Positions 17,387 through 26,612 are shown, counted from the first letter of the stretch. The stretch is DNA of 64,000 bases from Marinilabilia salmonicolor JCM 21150 (GCF_000259075.1 NZ_AJKI01000044.1:62001-126000), one strand, 5' to 3'. Numbers and translations: made by a program. The notes: generated from the sequence alone by a model not told the origin.

Positions 17387-17542
17387 CTGCCCCTCGTTTC
17401 CGCACGAGGGGCTTATAAACGCTCGCCTCCTGACGAGTTTCTAAGAATACAATTGGAAGGGCAGTTATTTAAGTTGCGTTTTTTATTGTTTGTCGTGAGA
17501 AACGACTGGATGTTTGCCCCTCGATCGGAATCGAGGGGCAGG
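17387..17542 (+). repeat. REP/BIME-like element, copy G
   Basis: Full but diverged copy in the 350-bp gap between ric and the Rrf2 gene. The left hairpin GCCCCTC/GAGGGGC and the CTCGCCTCCTGACGAG stem are partly decayed and the spacer is strongly diverged. GTCGT/ACGAC and the right hairpin are intact. A very degenerate right half (CAATCGGAATTGAGGG near 18218) may be one more relic. Confidence 0.85.
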
Positions 17543-17617
17543 GGCAGTGCCCTTAAGCTCCATATTACAGGCACTCTGCTCCATGCTTAACGCGCTCTGC
17601 GCTTTGCCAAAATTTCG

Positions 17618-17625
17618 TACCTTTG
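17618..17625 (+). promoter_or_regulatory. Bacteroidota -7 element (TACCTTTG) for the Rrf2 gene
   Basis: Matches TAnnTTTG, 30 bp upstream of the ATG at 17655. It supports that start over upstream in-frame codons, which would read through the BIME. Confidence 0.6.
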
Positions 17626-17654
17626 CACCACTTCAACCCCAAAGATTCAGCACA

Positions 17655-18095
17655 ATGTTGTCAAAAAGTTCGGAATATGCCATTCGCGCCATGGTGTCGG
17701 TGCAATTGCAAAACTGGGAGTATAAACGTCCGGGAGTTGCCGATGTGGCCAATCATATTGAGGCGCCGGTAGCTTTTACTGCCAAAATATTGCAGGCACT
17801 TACCAAAAGCAAATTATTGCATTCTGCAAAGGGCCGTGGAGGTGGTTTCTTTTTTTCTGATGACGACGCCGATGTTACGCTTTTTCAAATCGTGAAAGTA
17901 ATTGAGGGGGAGGGGATATTTCACCAGTGTGGTTTCGGAATGAAGAATTGCAGTGACGAAAATCCCTGTCCGTTGCATAATCAATACAAAGTAGTACGCA
18001 GTGGCTATGAGGAAATTGTGAAAAAGGCCACCATCCGGTCTTTGGCTGCTAAGATCAGAGACGGAGAGGCTGTTCTAAATAGCGTGCTGGATTAG
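17655..18095 (+). CDS. Rrf2-family regulator with three conserved cysteines (NsrR/IscR-like)
   Basis: A 146-residue winged-helix protein (MLSKSSEYAIRAMVSVQL, then VADVANHIEAPVAFTAKILQ). Cys92, Cys99 and Cys105 (HQCGFGMKNCSDENPCPLH) have the spacing used to bind an Fe-S cluster in Rrf2 regulators such as IscR and NsrR. Rrf2 proteins with this cluster sense NO, redox or Fe-S status. Its place one gene after ric points to control of ric and nitrosative stress (inference from context). The start is set by the family N-terminus and the -7 element upstream. Confidence 0.9.
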   Translation: MLSKSSEYAIRAMVSVQLQNWEYKRPGVADVANHIEAPVAFTAKILQALTKSKLLHSAKGRGGGFFFSDDDADVTLFQIVKVIEGEGIFHQCGFGMKNCSDENPCPLHNQYKVVRSGYEEIVKKATIRSLAAKIRDGEAVLNSVLD

Positions 18096-18286
18096 AAAGG
18101 GCCTCTAAATCTCCGGGAGGAGTTTTAATTGTTTTGGTCTTGTCTTCACTTGCTCAGGAGCCTGCTGTCAATATACATCGTTGAAGAGTCTGTCGCCGGA
18201 GGCGGAATGTAAGTTTCTCAATCGGAATTGAGGGAATGTGAGATTCGTAGAATTCCAAAGGAGGCTTCCGGTTAATCATTTATTTT

Positions 18287-18811
18287 ATGGCAAAAGGAAA
18301 AATCTTTAAGAGGCTCCATCGCTGGCCGGGGCTTATACTTTCGTTTATTCTTCTTTATTATGGCATTACCGGTATTTTTCTGAATCACCGGGAGTTTTTT
18401 CCTTCGCTGGAGGTGCCACGAACTAGCTTGCCGGATGTTTATTCCTACCAACAATGGGGAAATAGTTCGCTGAAAGGCAATTTGATTATTTCGCCTGATA
18501 GTATTCTGATTTATGGCAATATCGGCGTGTGGGTTACGGATTCCACATTTAGTGATTACAGGGCTCTTGATACCGGATTTTCCGAAGGTTCCGACAACCG
18601 CAAAGTATTTGATTTGCATCGCGATTCTTCGGGGAATCTTTACGCAGCAACCCAATTCGGATTGTTTGGCTTCGATGCTTCCGCTAGAGAGCGGGCAGGA
18701 GTATCCCTTTGTAGTTTAAAGCGTTTTGAAAGTCAGGGTAAAATTTCACTTGAATCATTTCTGAAACAGGCACGCCTTTTTGAGCACCTTAGTGATTTTG
18801 AAACCCTCTAG
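18287..18811 (+). pseudogene. PepSY-associated membrane protein, truncated remnant
   Basis: The N-terminus is typical of PepSY-TM proteins: FKRLHRWPGLILSFILLYYGITGIFLNHREFF in one helix (about 8-35), then a periplasmic beta-rich part (GVWVTDSTF, LYAATQFGLFGFD). After about residue 130 the sequence loses resemblance and stops at 174, without the second half and C-terminal helices such proteins normally have. It is probably a deletion or frameshift relic, though a short functional protein cannot be excluded. An intact PepSY protein of a siderophore-type locus lies 3 kb downstream on the same strand. Confidence 0.55.
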
Positions 18812-18964
18812 CTTCCCTGTGAAAACATGGATGATATTATAAAGTTATTTTCAGAATAGGGAGTTCTAAGGAGCAGAATTAATTAAAGTAAAAGGCTCAC
18901 TATTTGTGGTCTCTAATATCCAATATTCTCCTTCTTATTCTGAAACGAACGGGATGGAAATGCC

Positions 18965-20503
18965 CTATTGAGGGGCATTGTCATAAACCGTCTGCAAAGT
19001 ATAATTATCATCTTCGGTGGTTATGGCTTTCACCATTACGTCAACAATCTCTTTGCCGTTGTTGATGTACTCGCCCGTACTGTGATTGATAATGCCTGAA
19101 CACTCTTTCCCTGCACCGGTGGCTCCGTTGTCCCAGAAGAAAGGTGCCATTCCATAAGTTTTGGCTGCTTTGCACATATATTCCAGATAATATTTTCGGA
19201 AAGCTTCGGCGCGGTCGGTGCTTCGGTGCACATTACCCACTTCACCCAGATAGACGGGGATTCCATTGTCCGTAAATTTTGTCCTCAGATTGTTAAAGAC
19301 ATCCCTGAGGTGTGCTTCATCTCCGTAACTCTCCTTTTTGGAGGGATCTCCTGTGTGTCCCCATTCCGAATATTTGTCGTTGAGGGTATATTCGTAAGGA
19401 TCGTAATAATGGACAGCAACCAGCAGACGGTCTTCCACCAGATCATCAGGTAGTTCGAAGTGTTCGATGGTCAGTTCAGGATTGGTACAATAACCCGGAA
19501 CGCCCAGATAGCGGTCGGTGTTGTTGCCCCCTGTGGCACGAACTGCATCCACAAACACCTGGTTCCATTCATTGAGTGTGGCATACTGTTTTCCGCCGTC
19601 GGTCCGGTTGTCGCCCCAGCCCCATTCGCCATCGTGGATTTCGTTCATCGATTCAAAAATCAGGAAATCTCCTTTGTCTTTAAATTTTTCAGCAATCTGC
19701 GTCCATATTGCCGAAAGTTGATTTTTTACCTGCGTGTTAATTGCTTCATCTGTGGCAGCACCCTTTATGTCGAGCCAGTAGTGACTGTCGGCCCCGTCGT
19801 GATGAATGTTGACAATGGCATTGAGCCCTGCATTTTCGGCATATCCAACTACTTCTGTCACTCTGTTGAGCCAGCTCTCTTCGATGGTATAATCGGGGGC
19901 TTGGCCAATATGTCCCAGCCAGGTTACGGGAATCCGAACCGAATGAATACCTGCTTCAGCAATCTTGTTAAATGCTTCCTGAGTGGTTTTTGCGTTTCCC
20001 CAGATGGTTTCATTGGAAACACCATTGCTATGGGCATCCAGTTGATTACCCATATTCCATCCCAGTCCCAGCTTTTTTATTATAGGGCTGGCGTCCACTT
20101 CTACAATGTCAGTATCCTCATCATCTTCTGTTGATTGTTCTGCACCGGCTTGTGTTATTTTGATGTCACTTACAAAATCAGTCCCCAGTAGTGTGATATT
20201 GGTCCAGCGGCTGTCAACAGCGGTGTTGACAGTTGCGGTTATGGTAAACTTCAGGGTGCTCTCAGTTTCAGATGGATCCTCTGTGGTGACACACCATTTG
20301 TCGGTTGATTCTTTTAATTCGAGCGGTATGTTTGTTTCAACGGTGAGCGCTTTTGTGCCGCCCTCCGCAGAGAAGTAGAACTCCTGATCCGATGGATTAA
20401 CATCTGGTTTTACGGTTGGGTTCTGTTCGTCGGAACAGGCATTTACGGTTATTCCAAGGATAATAAGGAGTGTGAGTGAAAATCTTTTAAGCATAAAATC
20501 CAT
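18965..20503 (-). CDS. GH5 family endo-glycanase lipoprotein with BACON domain
   Basis: A 512-residue protein. Lipoprotein signal with LGITVNACSDE (ATGs at 20503 and 20494 are equally plausible starts). A BACON-type module lies at about 38-125 (EFYFSAEGGTKALTVETNI) and a GH5 TIM barrel at about 140-500: LGWNMGNQLDAHS, the SVRIPVTWLG Arg motif, NIHHDG, acid/base Glu in FESMNEIHDG (about 286), VHYYDPYEYT, nucleophile in PVYLGEVGN (about 418), FFWDNG. This pattern suits the GH5 subfamilies acting on beta-1,4-glucans (cellulose, xyloglucan). BACON modules usually tether or bind surface glycans. It stands alone, without SusCD genes. Confidence 0.93.
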   Translation of the reverse strand: MDFMLKRFSLTLLIILGITVNACSDEQNPTVKPDVNPSDQEFYFSAEGGTKALTVETNIPLELKESTDKWCVTTEDPSETESTLKFTITATVNTAVDSRWTNITLLGTDFVSDIKITQAGAEQSTEDDEDTDIVEVDASPIIKKLGLGWNMGNQLDAHSNGVSNETIWGNAKTTQEAFNKIAEAGIHSVRIPVTWLGHIGQAPDYTIEESWLNRVTEVVGYAENAGLNAIVNIHHDGADSHYWLDIKGAATDEAINTQVKNQLSAIWTQIAEKFKDKGDFLIFESMNEIHDGEWGWGDNRTDGGKQYATLNEWNQVFVDAVRATGGNNTDRYLGVPGYCTNPELTIEHFELPDDLVEDRLLVAVHYYDPYEYTLNDKYSEWGHTGDPSKKESYGDEAHLRDVFNNLRTKFTDNGIPVYLGEVGNVHRSTDRAEAFRKYYLEYMCKAAKTYGMAPFFWDNGATGAGKECSGIINHSTGEYINNGKEIVDVMVKAITTEDDNYTLQTVYDNAPQ

Positions 20504-20610
20504 TCGTTTAAAATTTTGTAATTAACTGACAAAAAACTAATTAAAAATTTGAGAACGACTGGAATCGCTTCGCTCTCACATAATGTTTTTAAAACATATT
20601 CTTGTGCCTC

Positions 20611-20667
20611 CCGTCGGCCGCTAAAGGCTTGACGACGGCGCGGCGCTAAAGCTTCAGCGACACGCGG
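20611..20667 (-). repeat. GC-rich repeat, second copy inverted at 42842
   Basis: The reverse complement (CCGCGTGTCGCTGAAGCTTT, then AGCGCCG..CCGTCG..CAAGCCTTT.GCG) matches 42842-42899 at roughly 85 percent. It is GC-rich in an AT-rich gap and contains short self-complementary arms. Confidence 0.75.
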
Positions 20668-20694
20668 TTTGTTAAATTTATGCTTAAAAAATAT

Positions 20695-20753
20695 CATGCT
20701 CGTTTCATCAGTAAATAACTTGTCTAAGTTGTTGGTCTGATGGAACTCGCATG
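20695..20753. repeat. Imperfect inverted repeat
   Basis: CATGCTCGTTTCATCAG at the left and CTGATGGAACTCGCATG at the right are complementary at 15 of 17 positions. The inner part (TAACTTGTCTAAGTTGTTGG) resembles a second site at about 36969-36990 next to another inverted repeat, so these are two diverged copies of one small palindromic element. Confidence 0.65.
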
Positions 20754-21248
20754 GTTGATTATTTGCATTCTCTTTTGAGGCAATCGTTGCCATGCCCGTT
20801 TCATAGGATTGTTGTGTGGTTTGTTTGAGTAAAGTTAAAAAATTATGCAAGAATCCGGATTCTTGTTTCCCTAGGGATGTTTTTCCAATTCTTAGATATC
20901 TGCAAATTCTCTCAACAGTAGACGAAATAAAGGCTCTGATCTTTTAGCCTGACACCAATATTTTTTTAGTAATACTTATTTTTAGGTATGCGCGTAGTGC
21001 GCTGTATAGTAAAAGGTTATGTGAAAAATGAACAAATGGGGCCGGTTTCGGAGTGTCGGAGTCACTATAAAATCCCCTGTTTTTGGGATTGTGGACCGTT
21101 GGAACAACCTATACTTTTGTTTCTGATTTAGCAAAAACCTTTTATTCTGGCTCAATGATCCGGTTAAATATCCCGATAGATGACTTGTGGATAATCCGGG
21201 GCTGTAAAAAGCGAGACATTTTCCTTCCAGAGGAGAACAATAATGCTA

Positions 21249-21410
21249 TTTAGAGTCTGTCCATAAACTAAGCGTTTTTCATGTGTTTGAGATAGAAAGT
21301 TCAAATTCAAGGCGTGTGAAAAATCTAAACCGCAGAATACTAATGTATTTGAGGATTTAGATTTTGAGCAACAACGCAGAAGTTGGACTTTATAGACAAA
21401 CACTATTTAG
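21249..21410. repeat. MITE-like element, copy M4
   Basis: Ends TAGAGTCTGTCCATAAACTA and, inverted, TAGTGTTTGTCTATAAAGTC match the terminal repeats of the copies at 42763, 47677 and 52255. The internal sequence is unrelated to those copies, so only the ends are shared. Confidence 0.6.
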
Positions 21411-21654
21411 ACAAAGTTAGGATGTGTTTTTAACAAGCCAAAGCAATAGCTTGGGGCAACGTTCCTGAGAAATAGATTTTTGAATAAAAACAGAGTTATC
21501 AGATAGGATTGACCAGAAAAGACTTTTTGCCTGATGAAATCCAAATATGAGGAGACGGCAGATGGAGCAGGTGAAAATTGTAAATTTTTAATATGCTTAA
21601 CAGACAACCCTCATTTGTCTGCTGTTCTGTGCTAATAAACCAAATCTTATAAGA

Positions 21655-22779
21655 ATGAAGAATCACAATAGTTTGACCCGGAAAATATTTGGAGAAGTTC
21701 ACTTGTGGCTTGGTGTTGTCAGTGGACTGGTATTGTTTGTTATTTGCCTGAGCGGTGCGGTCTATACTTTCAGATCTGAATTTGAACAGTTGGCCGATCC
21801 GGATAAGTATATGGTCAATGAGCAGGAGGGGGCAGAGGTCGTCAGTATTGATCGGGTGATTGAAATCCTTTCGGATAGCGGACAGGTGACCTCTGTTTTG
21901 ATACCGGGAATGGAACAACGTACTCTGGAGGCTGTGGTGAAAACTTCTCCTAAGCAACGACGAGGAAGGGTGTTTTATGTTCATCCTTATTCGGGGGATA
22001 TAGTTGGTAAATCCGGGGGCAAAGTAAGTGATTTTTTCCTTGTGGTTATGAAGCTTCATCGATGGTTGCTTATGGGTAAGACCGGAAAAGTCATTGTGGG
22101 TGTTTCTACGCTGATTTTTGTGATTTTGGTTGTATCCGGACTGGTTCTCTGGATTCCCAAAAAACTAAGGGCGCTGAAAAATGGTTTGCGCATTAGCCTG
22201 AAAGGGACTTTTCGACGAAACTTATGGGAGTTGCACAATGTTTTGGGATTCTATGCTGCTCCATTGCTGTTGATAATGGCACTGACCGGACTTTCATGGT
22301 CATTCGACTGGTACCGGAGCGGGCTGGGAAATGTGCTTGGAGCTCCGGTCTTTAATCGCGGAGGAGGAGATAAGATAGAATTGGTAGTTCCCGAAAATGG
22401 CTCAAAGGCTTCATACTCCGATTTGTTGGGAAAAGCCAGAGAAAGGTGGGGAAATGATTCAGACTACAGAGTTTCCATCTCACAGAAGGGAGATGCTCCT
22501 GTTCGCATCACAAGATACCATACCGGGTTATTTGCTTTTGCAGGATCTGATCATTTGTTTGTTCATCCTTATACTTCAGAGGTTTTAGCTGTTGATTTGT
22601 TTTCAGATAAAGCACTAAACGAGCAGATTGCTGCTTTAATAAAACCTCTCCATACCGGTGAAATCTACGGAACCTTTTCAAAAATCATATACTTCTTTGT
22701 GGTTTTGATTGCAACCAGCCTTCCGGTTACAGGTGTGATTATGTGGCTTGGGAAAATCAGGTCGCGAAATACCAGATGA
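21655..22779 (+). CDS. PepSY-TM inner-membrane protein, XusC-like (iron/siderophore reduction)
   Basis: A 374-residue membrane protein with four helices: FGEVHLWLGVVSGLVLFVICLSGA (about 12-36), KVIVGVSTLIFVILVVSGLVLWIP (about 143-166), LHNVLGFYAAPLLLIMALTGLSWSFDW (about 193-220), and FVVLIATSLPVTGVIMWLGK at the end. Conserved His (EVHLW, KLHRW, ELHNVLG, YHTG) suit heme or metal binding, and a PepSY-like periplasmic region lies between helices one and two. It is directly followed by a TonB receptor and a DUF4374 lipoprotein. In Bacteroides thetaiotaomicron the XusA/XusB/XusC xenosiderophore system has the same three components. The probable role is reductive iron release or transport across the inner membrane (inference). 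Confidence 0.88.
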   Translation: MKNHNSLTRKIFGEVHLWLGVVSGLVLFVICLSGAVYTFRSEFEQLADPDKYMVNEQEGAEVVSIDRVIEILSDSGQVTSVLIPGMEQRTLEAVVKTSPKQRRGRVFYVHPYSGDIVGKSGGKVSDFFLVVMKLHRWLLMGKTGKVIVGVSTLIFVILVVSGLVLWIPKKLRALKNGLRISLKGTFRRNLWELHNVLGFYAAPLLLIMALTGLSWSFDWYRSGLGNVLGAPVFNRGGGDKIELVVPENGSKASYSDLLGKARERWGNDSDYRVSISQKGDAPVRITRYHTGLFAFAGSDHLFVHPYTSEVLAVDLFSDKALNEQIAALIKPLHTGEIYGTFSKIIYFFVVLIATSLPVTGVIMWLGKIRSRNTR

Positions 22780-22828
22780 TTCTTTGTTGATGAGAAACAA
22801 ATTTAGAAACTGTTGAGATTTTTATGTG

Positions 22829-25288
22829 ATGTGCGATAAAAATAGTCTAAATAAAAATAAAGAGCCGGGGATTGTTGCCAGATGCCTCGGGATAGGGATG
22901 TTTTTAATATTTTTCCTGCAACATTCTTTTGCGCTGGCACAAGTTAATGGGGGAATCATTGAAGGGCAAATTGTTGATGAAGCGGAAATGCCTCTGTTTG
23001 CAGTGTCGGTAGCTTTGGGAAATTCAGGACGGGGTACCGTTACGGATGCAGACGGAAAGTTTGTTCTCAGAGGAGTTGAAAGCGGACATCATACCTTATT
23101 GACTTCAGCCGTGGGGTACAAAAGAAAAAGTGTCCGGGTGGCTGTACCGACTGAAGCCCCGGTTCAGCTTACCATCAGGATGGAAGAGGAGACACTGGAG
23201 ATTGATGAAGTGAGAGTTGTTGGGAAAAATCAGGCTGCCATGCAACGTGAAAAGGGTTTTGCCATCAGTGGTGTGAATATGCAGGAGTTTGAGTTACAGA
23301 CGGTGCAGGCCGGTGATATGCTCGACAGAACGGCTGGAGTCCGCATTCGTCGAGAGGGAGGTCTGGGATCCGATGTCCAGTACAATATCAATGGCTTGTC
23401 GGGAAAATCCATTAAAATTTTCCTGAATGGGATTCCCATTGAAAATTATGGTGCTTCCTTCTCACTGAGTAGCATTCCCAACTCAATGATTGAGCGCATA
23501 GATGTGTATAAAGGTGTTGTTCCTGCTTATCTGGGGGATGATGCACTTGGGGGGGCCATCAATGTGATTACCCGGAAACGATTTGTCAACAGCTTGAATG
23601 TGAGTTATTCCGTGGGCTCTTTTAATACTCATCAGGCTGCAGCAGACGGGCGTTTCAGGGATGAACGAACGGGTTTTACATTTAACGGGAATGCTTTTTA
23701 CAACTATTCTGATAATGATTATGAGGTGTGGGGTGATAAAGTTTACACCGTGGATGAACAAGGTAAAAAGGAGTACATCACGGCACGTCGTTTCCATGAT
23801 TCTTACCAGTCCGCAGGCATTAAAGCAGATGTGGGATTCACCAACGTACCGTGGGCCGACCGCTTTATGGTGGGGGGCTTAATCTCGGAGATGGAAAAAG
23901 ATATTCAGCACGGAATGACCATGGAGATTGTTTACGGTAACAGGGCTGCAGCTCAAAATACCGGACTGCTTCATGCTGAATATCGCAAACGTAATTTTCT
24001 GACTGATGATCTGGAGGTGGATTTGTTTACCTCTTTTTCAAGACTTGAAAGAAGGATCGTTGATACCATTCCTTATATGTACAACTGGCAGGGAAGCAGG
24101 GTTCTCAATGAACGAACAGGTCAGTGGTATGAGTGGTCAGGAGGCGCTGAAGCGGGTGACCCAACGCTCAATGAGGATAAAGAAGATAAATGGTCGGGCA
24201 GAGTCAGGATGCAATACCTGTTGAGTGACCGGAATAAGCTGTCATTTAATCTGCTTGCATCCAATTTTTCGCGAAGACCGGATGACCCCTTGCGTCCTGA
24301 GAGTGAGCGGGAATTGATTGATACACGATATTTGAGCAAAAGAGTCTGGACTTTAAATTATGAGCACGCTGCATTGGGTGATAAATTGAAGGCCACCGCA
24401 TTTTTTAAATATTATTTTCAGAATCTTCGCTTGAAAGATGCCGTGCGTTCGCGTAATGAAGGGCTCACCTCTATAGAGCTGGATGACGATACGAGGGACA
24501 AAGGTTATGGTGTTGCTCTTTCCTATGCTGTCCACCCTGAGCTTAAATTGATGGCTTCTGCAGAGAATGCGCTCCGACTCCCATCAGGTTCTGAAATCTT
24601 CGGGGTTGTGTCGGAAAATATTGATCCCGCCTATGGTCTGAAACCCGAGAGAAGTCGTAACCTCAACCTGGGGTTTGATGCCGGTCCGTTTCAGTTGGGG
24701 CTTCATCAGGTGGGGGTGTCCACCAATTTCTTCTATCGCGATATTACTGGCATGATTAAACGCGGCGTTCCCGATCAGTTCTCCGAATCTACCCCGCATG
24801 TTAATCTTGATGATGTAAGAAGCACAGGTGTGGATGTGGAACTAAACTACCATTATCAACGCACATTGAGCTGGGTGAACGGTGCGTCACTTTCCAATCC
24901 GAGATTCAACAGGGAGTTTAACGATGAGGGGGCAAAATACAATTACTATGGCGATCGCCTCCGGAATGAACCTTATTTTACTTTCAATAGTAATGTGGTC
25001 TTTCGAAAGACGGACCTTTTTAAGAAAGGGAGCGAGTGGAGCCTGCAATACAATTTCAGTTATGTGCATGAATTCTACCGCAACTGGGCCAGTTTAGGGG
25101 GTGCAAACAAAGATGTTATTCCCACCCAAATAGTACATGATGCCGGGATGCGTTACACTTTTCCCGGGCAGAAGCTTACGCTCAGCACTGATGTGCGGAA
25201 TATGTTTAATGAACAGGTTTTTGATAATTGGGCATTGCAAAAGCCTGGAAGGGCTTTTTATGCCAAAATCACTTATAAAATCAATTAA
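22829..25288 (+). CDS. TonB-dependent receptor, XusA-like siderophore receptor
   Basis: A 819-residue protein from the ATG at 22829 (a GTG lies one codon upstream). A long signal peptide ends near FALAQVNGG. An N-terminal carboxypeptidase-regulatory-like domain follows (IIEGQIVDEAEMPLFAVSVA, about 33-115), then a plug domain with GDMLDRTAGVRIRREGGLGS and INGLSGKSIKIFLNGIPIE, and a 22-strand-type barrel ending in a terminal aromatic/basic strand (AFYAKITYKIN). The PepSY gene is 49 bp upstream and the DUF4374 gene 24 bp downstream. The setting indicates uptake of a ferric siderophore, probably a foreign one as for Xus (inference). Confidence 0.92.
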   Translation: MCDKNSLNKNKEPGIVARCLGIGMFLIFFLQHSFALAQVNGGIIEGQIVDEAEMPLFAVSVALGNSGRGTVTDADGKFVLRGVESGHHTLLTSAVGYKRKSVRVAVPTEAPVQLTIRMEEETLEIDEVRVVGKNQAAMQREKGFAISGVNMQEFELQTVQAGDMLDRTAGVRIRREGGLGSDVQYNINGLSGKSIKIFLNGIPIENYGASFSLSSIPNSMIERIDVYKGVVPAYLGDDALGGAINVITRKRFVNSLNVSYSVGSFNTHQAAADGRFRDERTGFTFNGNAFYNYSDNDYEVWGDKVYTVDEQGKKEYITARRFHDSYQSAGIKADVGFTNVPWADRFMVGGLISEMEKDIQHGMTMEIVYGNRAAAQNTGLLHAEYRKRNFLTDDLEVDLFTSFSRLERRIVDTIPYMYNWQGSRVLNERTGQWYEWSGGAEAGDPTLNEDKEDKWSGRVRMQYLLSDRNKLSFNLLASNFSRRPDDPLRPESERELIDTRYLSKRVWTLNYEHAALGDKLKATAFFKYYFQNLRLKDAVRSRNEGLTSIELDDDTRDKGYGVALSYAVHPELKLMASAENALRLPSGSEIFGVVSENIDPAYGLKPERSRNLNLGFDAGPFQLGLHQVGVSTNFFYRDITGMIKRGVPDQFSESTPHVNLDDVRSTGVDVELNYHYQRTLSWVNGASLSNPRFNREFNDEGAKYNYYGDRLRNEPYFTFNSNVVFRKTDLFKKGSEWSLQYNFSYVHEFYRNWASLGGANKDVIPTQIVHDAGMRYTFPGQKLTLSTDVRNMFNEQVFDNWALQKPGRAFYAKITYKIN

Positions 25289-25312
25289 TTCAAACCATAA
25301 AAATTATTTGTT

Positions 25313-26593
25313 ATGATTCACAACTTAAAATATTTGTTGTTCGGATTAACGCTTACAGGACTGGTAGCCTGTAGCGAGGATGATAATACAGAACCTGATG
25401 AACAACCAACCGGGGAACGTTTTTATACTATTGGATATGCTGATGGTTCCGGGAGCCCCTCAGCAACATATACCCAGTCGGTAACTGACCTTTCAGATGG
25501 TACCATTTCCTATGTGGGGTATGGATTTGAAGTTCCATCCACACGAACGGCCCGTATTTTTGCTTCTTCTGATGGGACTACATTGTATGGATTGGATTAT
25601 GGTGGTGGATCAGTCTATAAATTTGATGTCGATGGTGGACAGGATTATACGCAACTCTCTGAAACCAATGTGCAATATGCAATTGGCACGGCTTATCCCC
25701 GATGGACCAAAGTGAACGACGATTATGCGTTGCTGCACAACGTCACCACCGAGCGTATTTATGATGAAGCCAGTGGAGATTATTTGAAGACTGTGGCCAC
25801 GGCACAACTGGTTTCCATCAATCTGGATGATCTTACTTTCCGCAGCATTCAGGAGTTTGAAATTCCCGTAAATCAGGAAGATGAAAACCGCGGGGCTTAT
25901 GTGTTCCGAATTGATGCGCCTGTGGTGGTTGGCGATAAAGCCTATTACGGAATGGCCAAGAGAACATACAATCCGGATACGGACACACAGGAGCAGGTGG
26001 ATTATAATTCTGTTGAGACTCTGGTTGTGGATTACCCTTCTTTAACCAATCCCCGTTTGATATCCACAACAGCCGGAGGTGCCAAAGGGGCTACCAACGG
26101 TTACCGGACTTCTGTAGCTTATAAAGATGAGCAGGGGGATGTCTATCAGATAATTACTGTTCCTGATAATTCTTACGATACGCATATCTTAAAAATTACT
26201 GATGGTGCCTACGATGAAGACTATAGTTTTAATTTATCTGAGCTTCTGGGGAAAAATACCATTTCTAATGGTTGGTTCTATGTAGGTGACGGGATCGGAT
26301 ATGTGCTTTTTGCACAGTCAGATTTGGGCGGCACAAGCGACGCTGTGTGGTCAGTTGCCCGTGTTGATTTATATAACGGTACAGCTGTGGAACTGGATGT
26401 TCCCGATAATCTGTGGCTTCAACAATATCAAAACAGTATATTGGTGGATGATAAATTCTGTATGGCTTTGGGACCCAAAGGAGGTGAGGGACATATCTAT
26501 ATGTTTGATGTCAACTCTGCCGAACCGGATGGGTTTACTGTTGGTACAACGCTCGAGGCAGGCGCCGATTCCTACTATATCGGGATATATTAA
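25313..26593 (+). CDS. DUF4374 lipoprotein, XusB-like siderophore-binding protein
   Basis: A 426-residue protein with lipoprotein signal (LFGLTLTGLVACSED, lipid Cys at about 20). The rest is beta-propeller-like with repeated strands such as LYGLDYGGGSVYKFDVDGG and DEVHIYMF-type blades (GEGHIYMFDVNSAEP). DUF4374 proteins in Bacteroides (XusB) bind ferric enterobactin on the cell surface and pass it to the partner TonB receptor. The gene follows the receptor at 24 bp and ends the operon with a terminator 20 bp after the stop. Gene order here (C-A-B) differs from A-B-C in B. thetaiotaomicron. Confidence 0.9.
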   Translation: MIHNLKYLLFGLTLTGLVACSEDDNTEPDEQPTGERFYTIGYADGSGSPSATYTQSVTDLSDGTISYVGYGFEVPSTRTARIFASSDGTTLYGLDYGGGSVYKFDVDGGQDYTQLSETNVQYAIGTAYPRWTKVNDDYALLHNVTTERIYDEASGDYLKTVATAQLVSINLDDLTFRSIQEFEIPVNQEDENRGAYVFRIDAPVVVGDKAYYGMAKRTYNPDTDTQEQVDYNSVETLVVDYPSLTNPRLISTTAGGAKGATNGYRTSVAYKDEQGDVYQIITVPDNSYDTHILKITDGAYDEDYSFNLSELLGKNTISNGWFYVGDGIGYVLFAQSDLGGTSDAVWSVARVDLYNGTAVELDVPDNLWLQQYQNSILVDDKFCMALGPKGGEGHIYMFDVNSAEPDGFTVGTTLEAGADSYYIGIY

Positions 26594-26612
26594 TAATCAG
26601 GTTTGATAAAAT

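Larger units (their letters stand above)
20504..21654. other. 1.15-kb intergenic region with repeat relics
   Basis: No convincing gene. It holds a GC-rich repeat (20611-20667), an inverted repeat (20695-20753), a TACTTTTG -7-like octamer at 21112-21119 with no gene behind it for 500 bp, and a MITE-like element (21249-21410). The reading frame across 20449-20850 has no protein-like composition and crosses the repeats. Confidence 0.7.

Noticed and set aside
20449-20850. 133-residue minus-strand reading frame
   Set aside because: It overlaps the start of the GH5 gene and crosses GC-rich and inverted repeats; composition is not protein-like.
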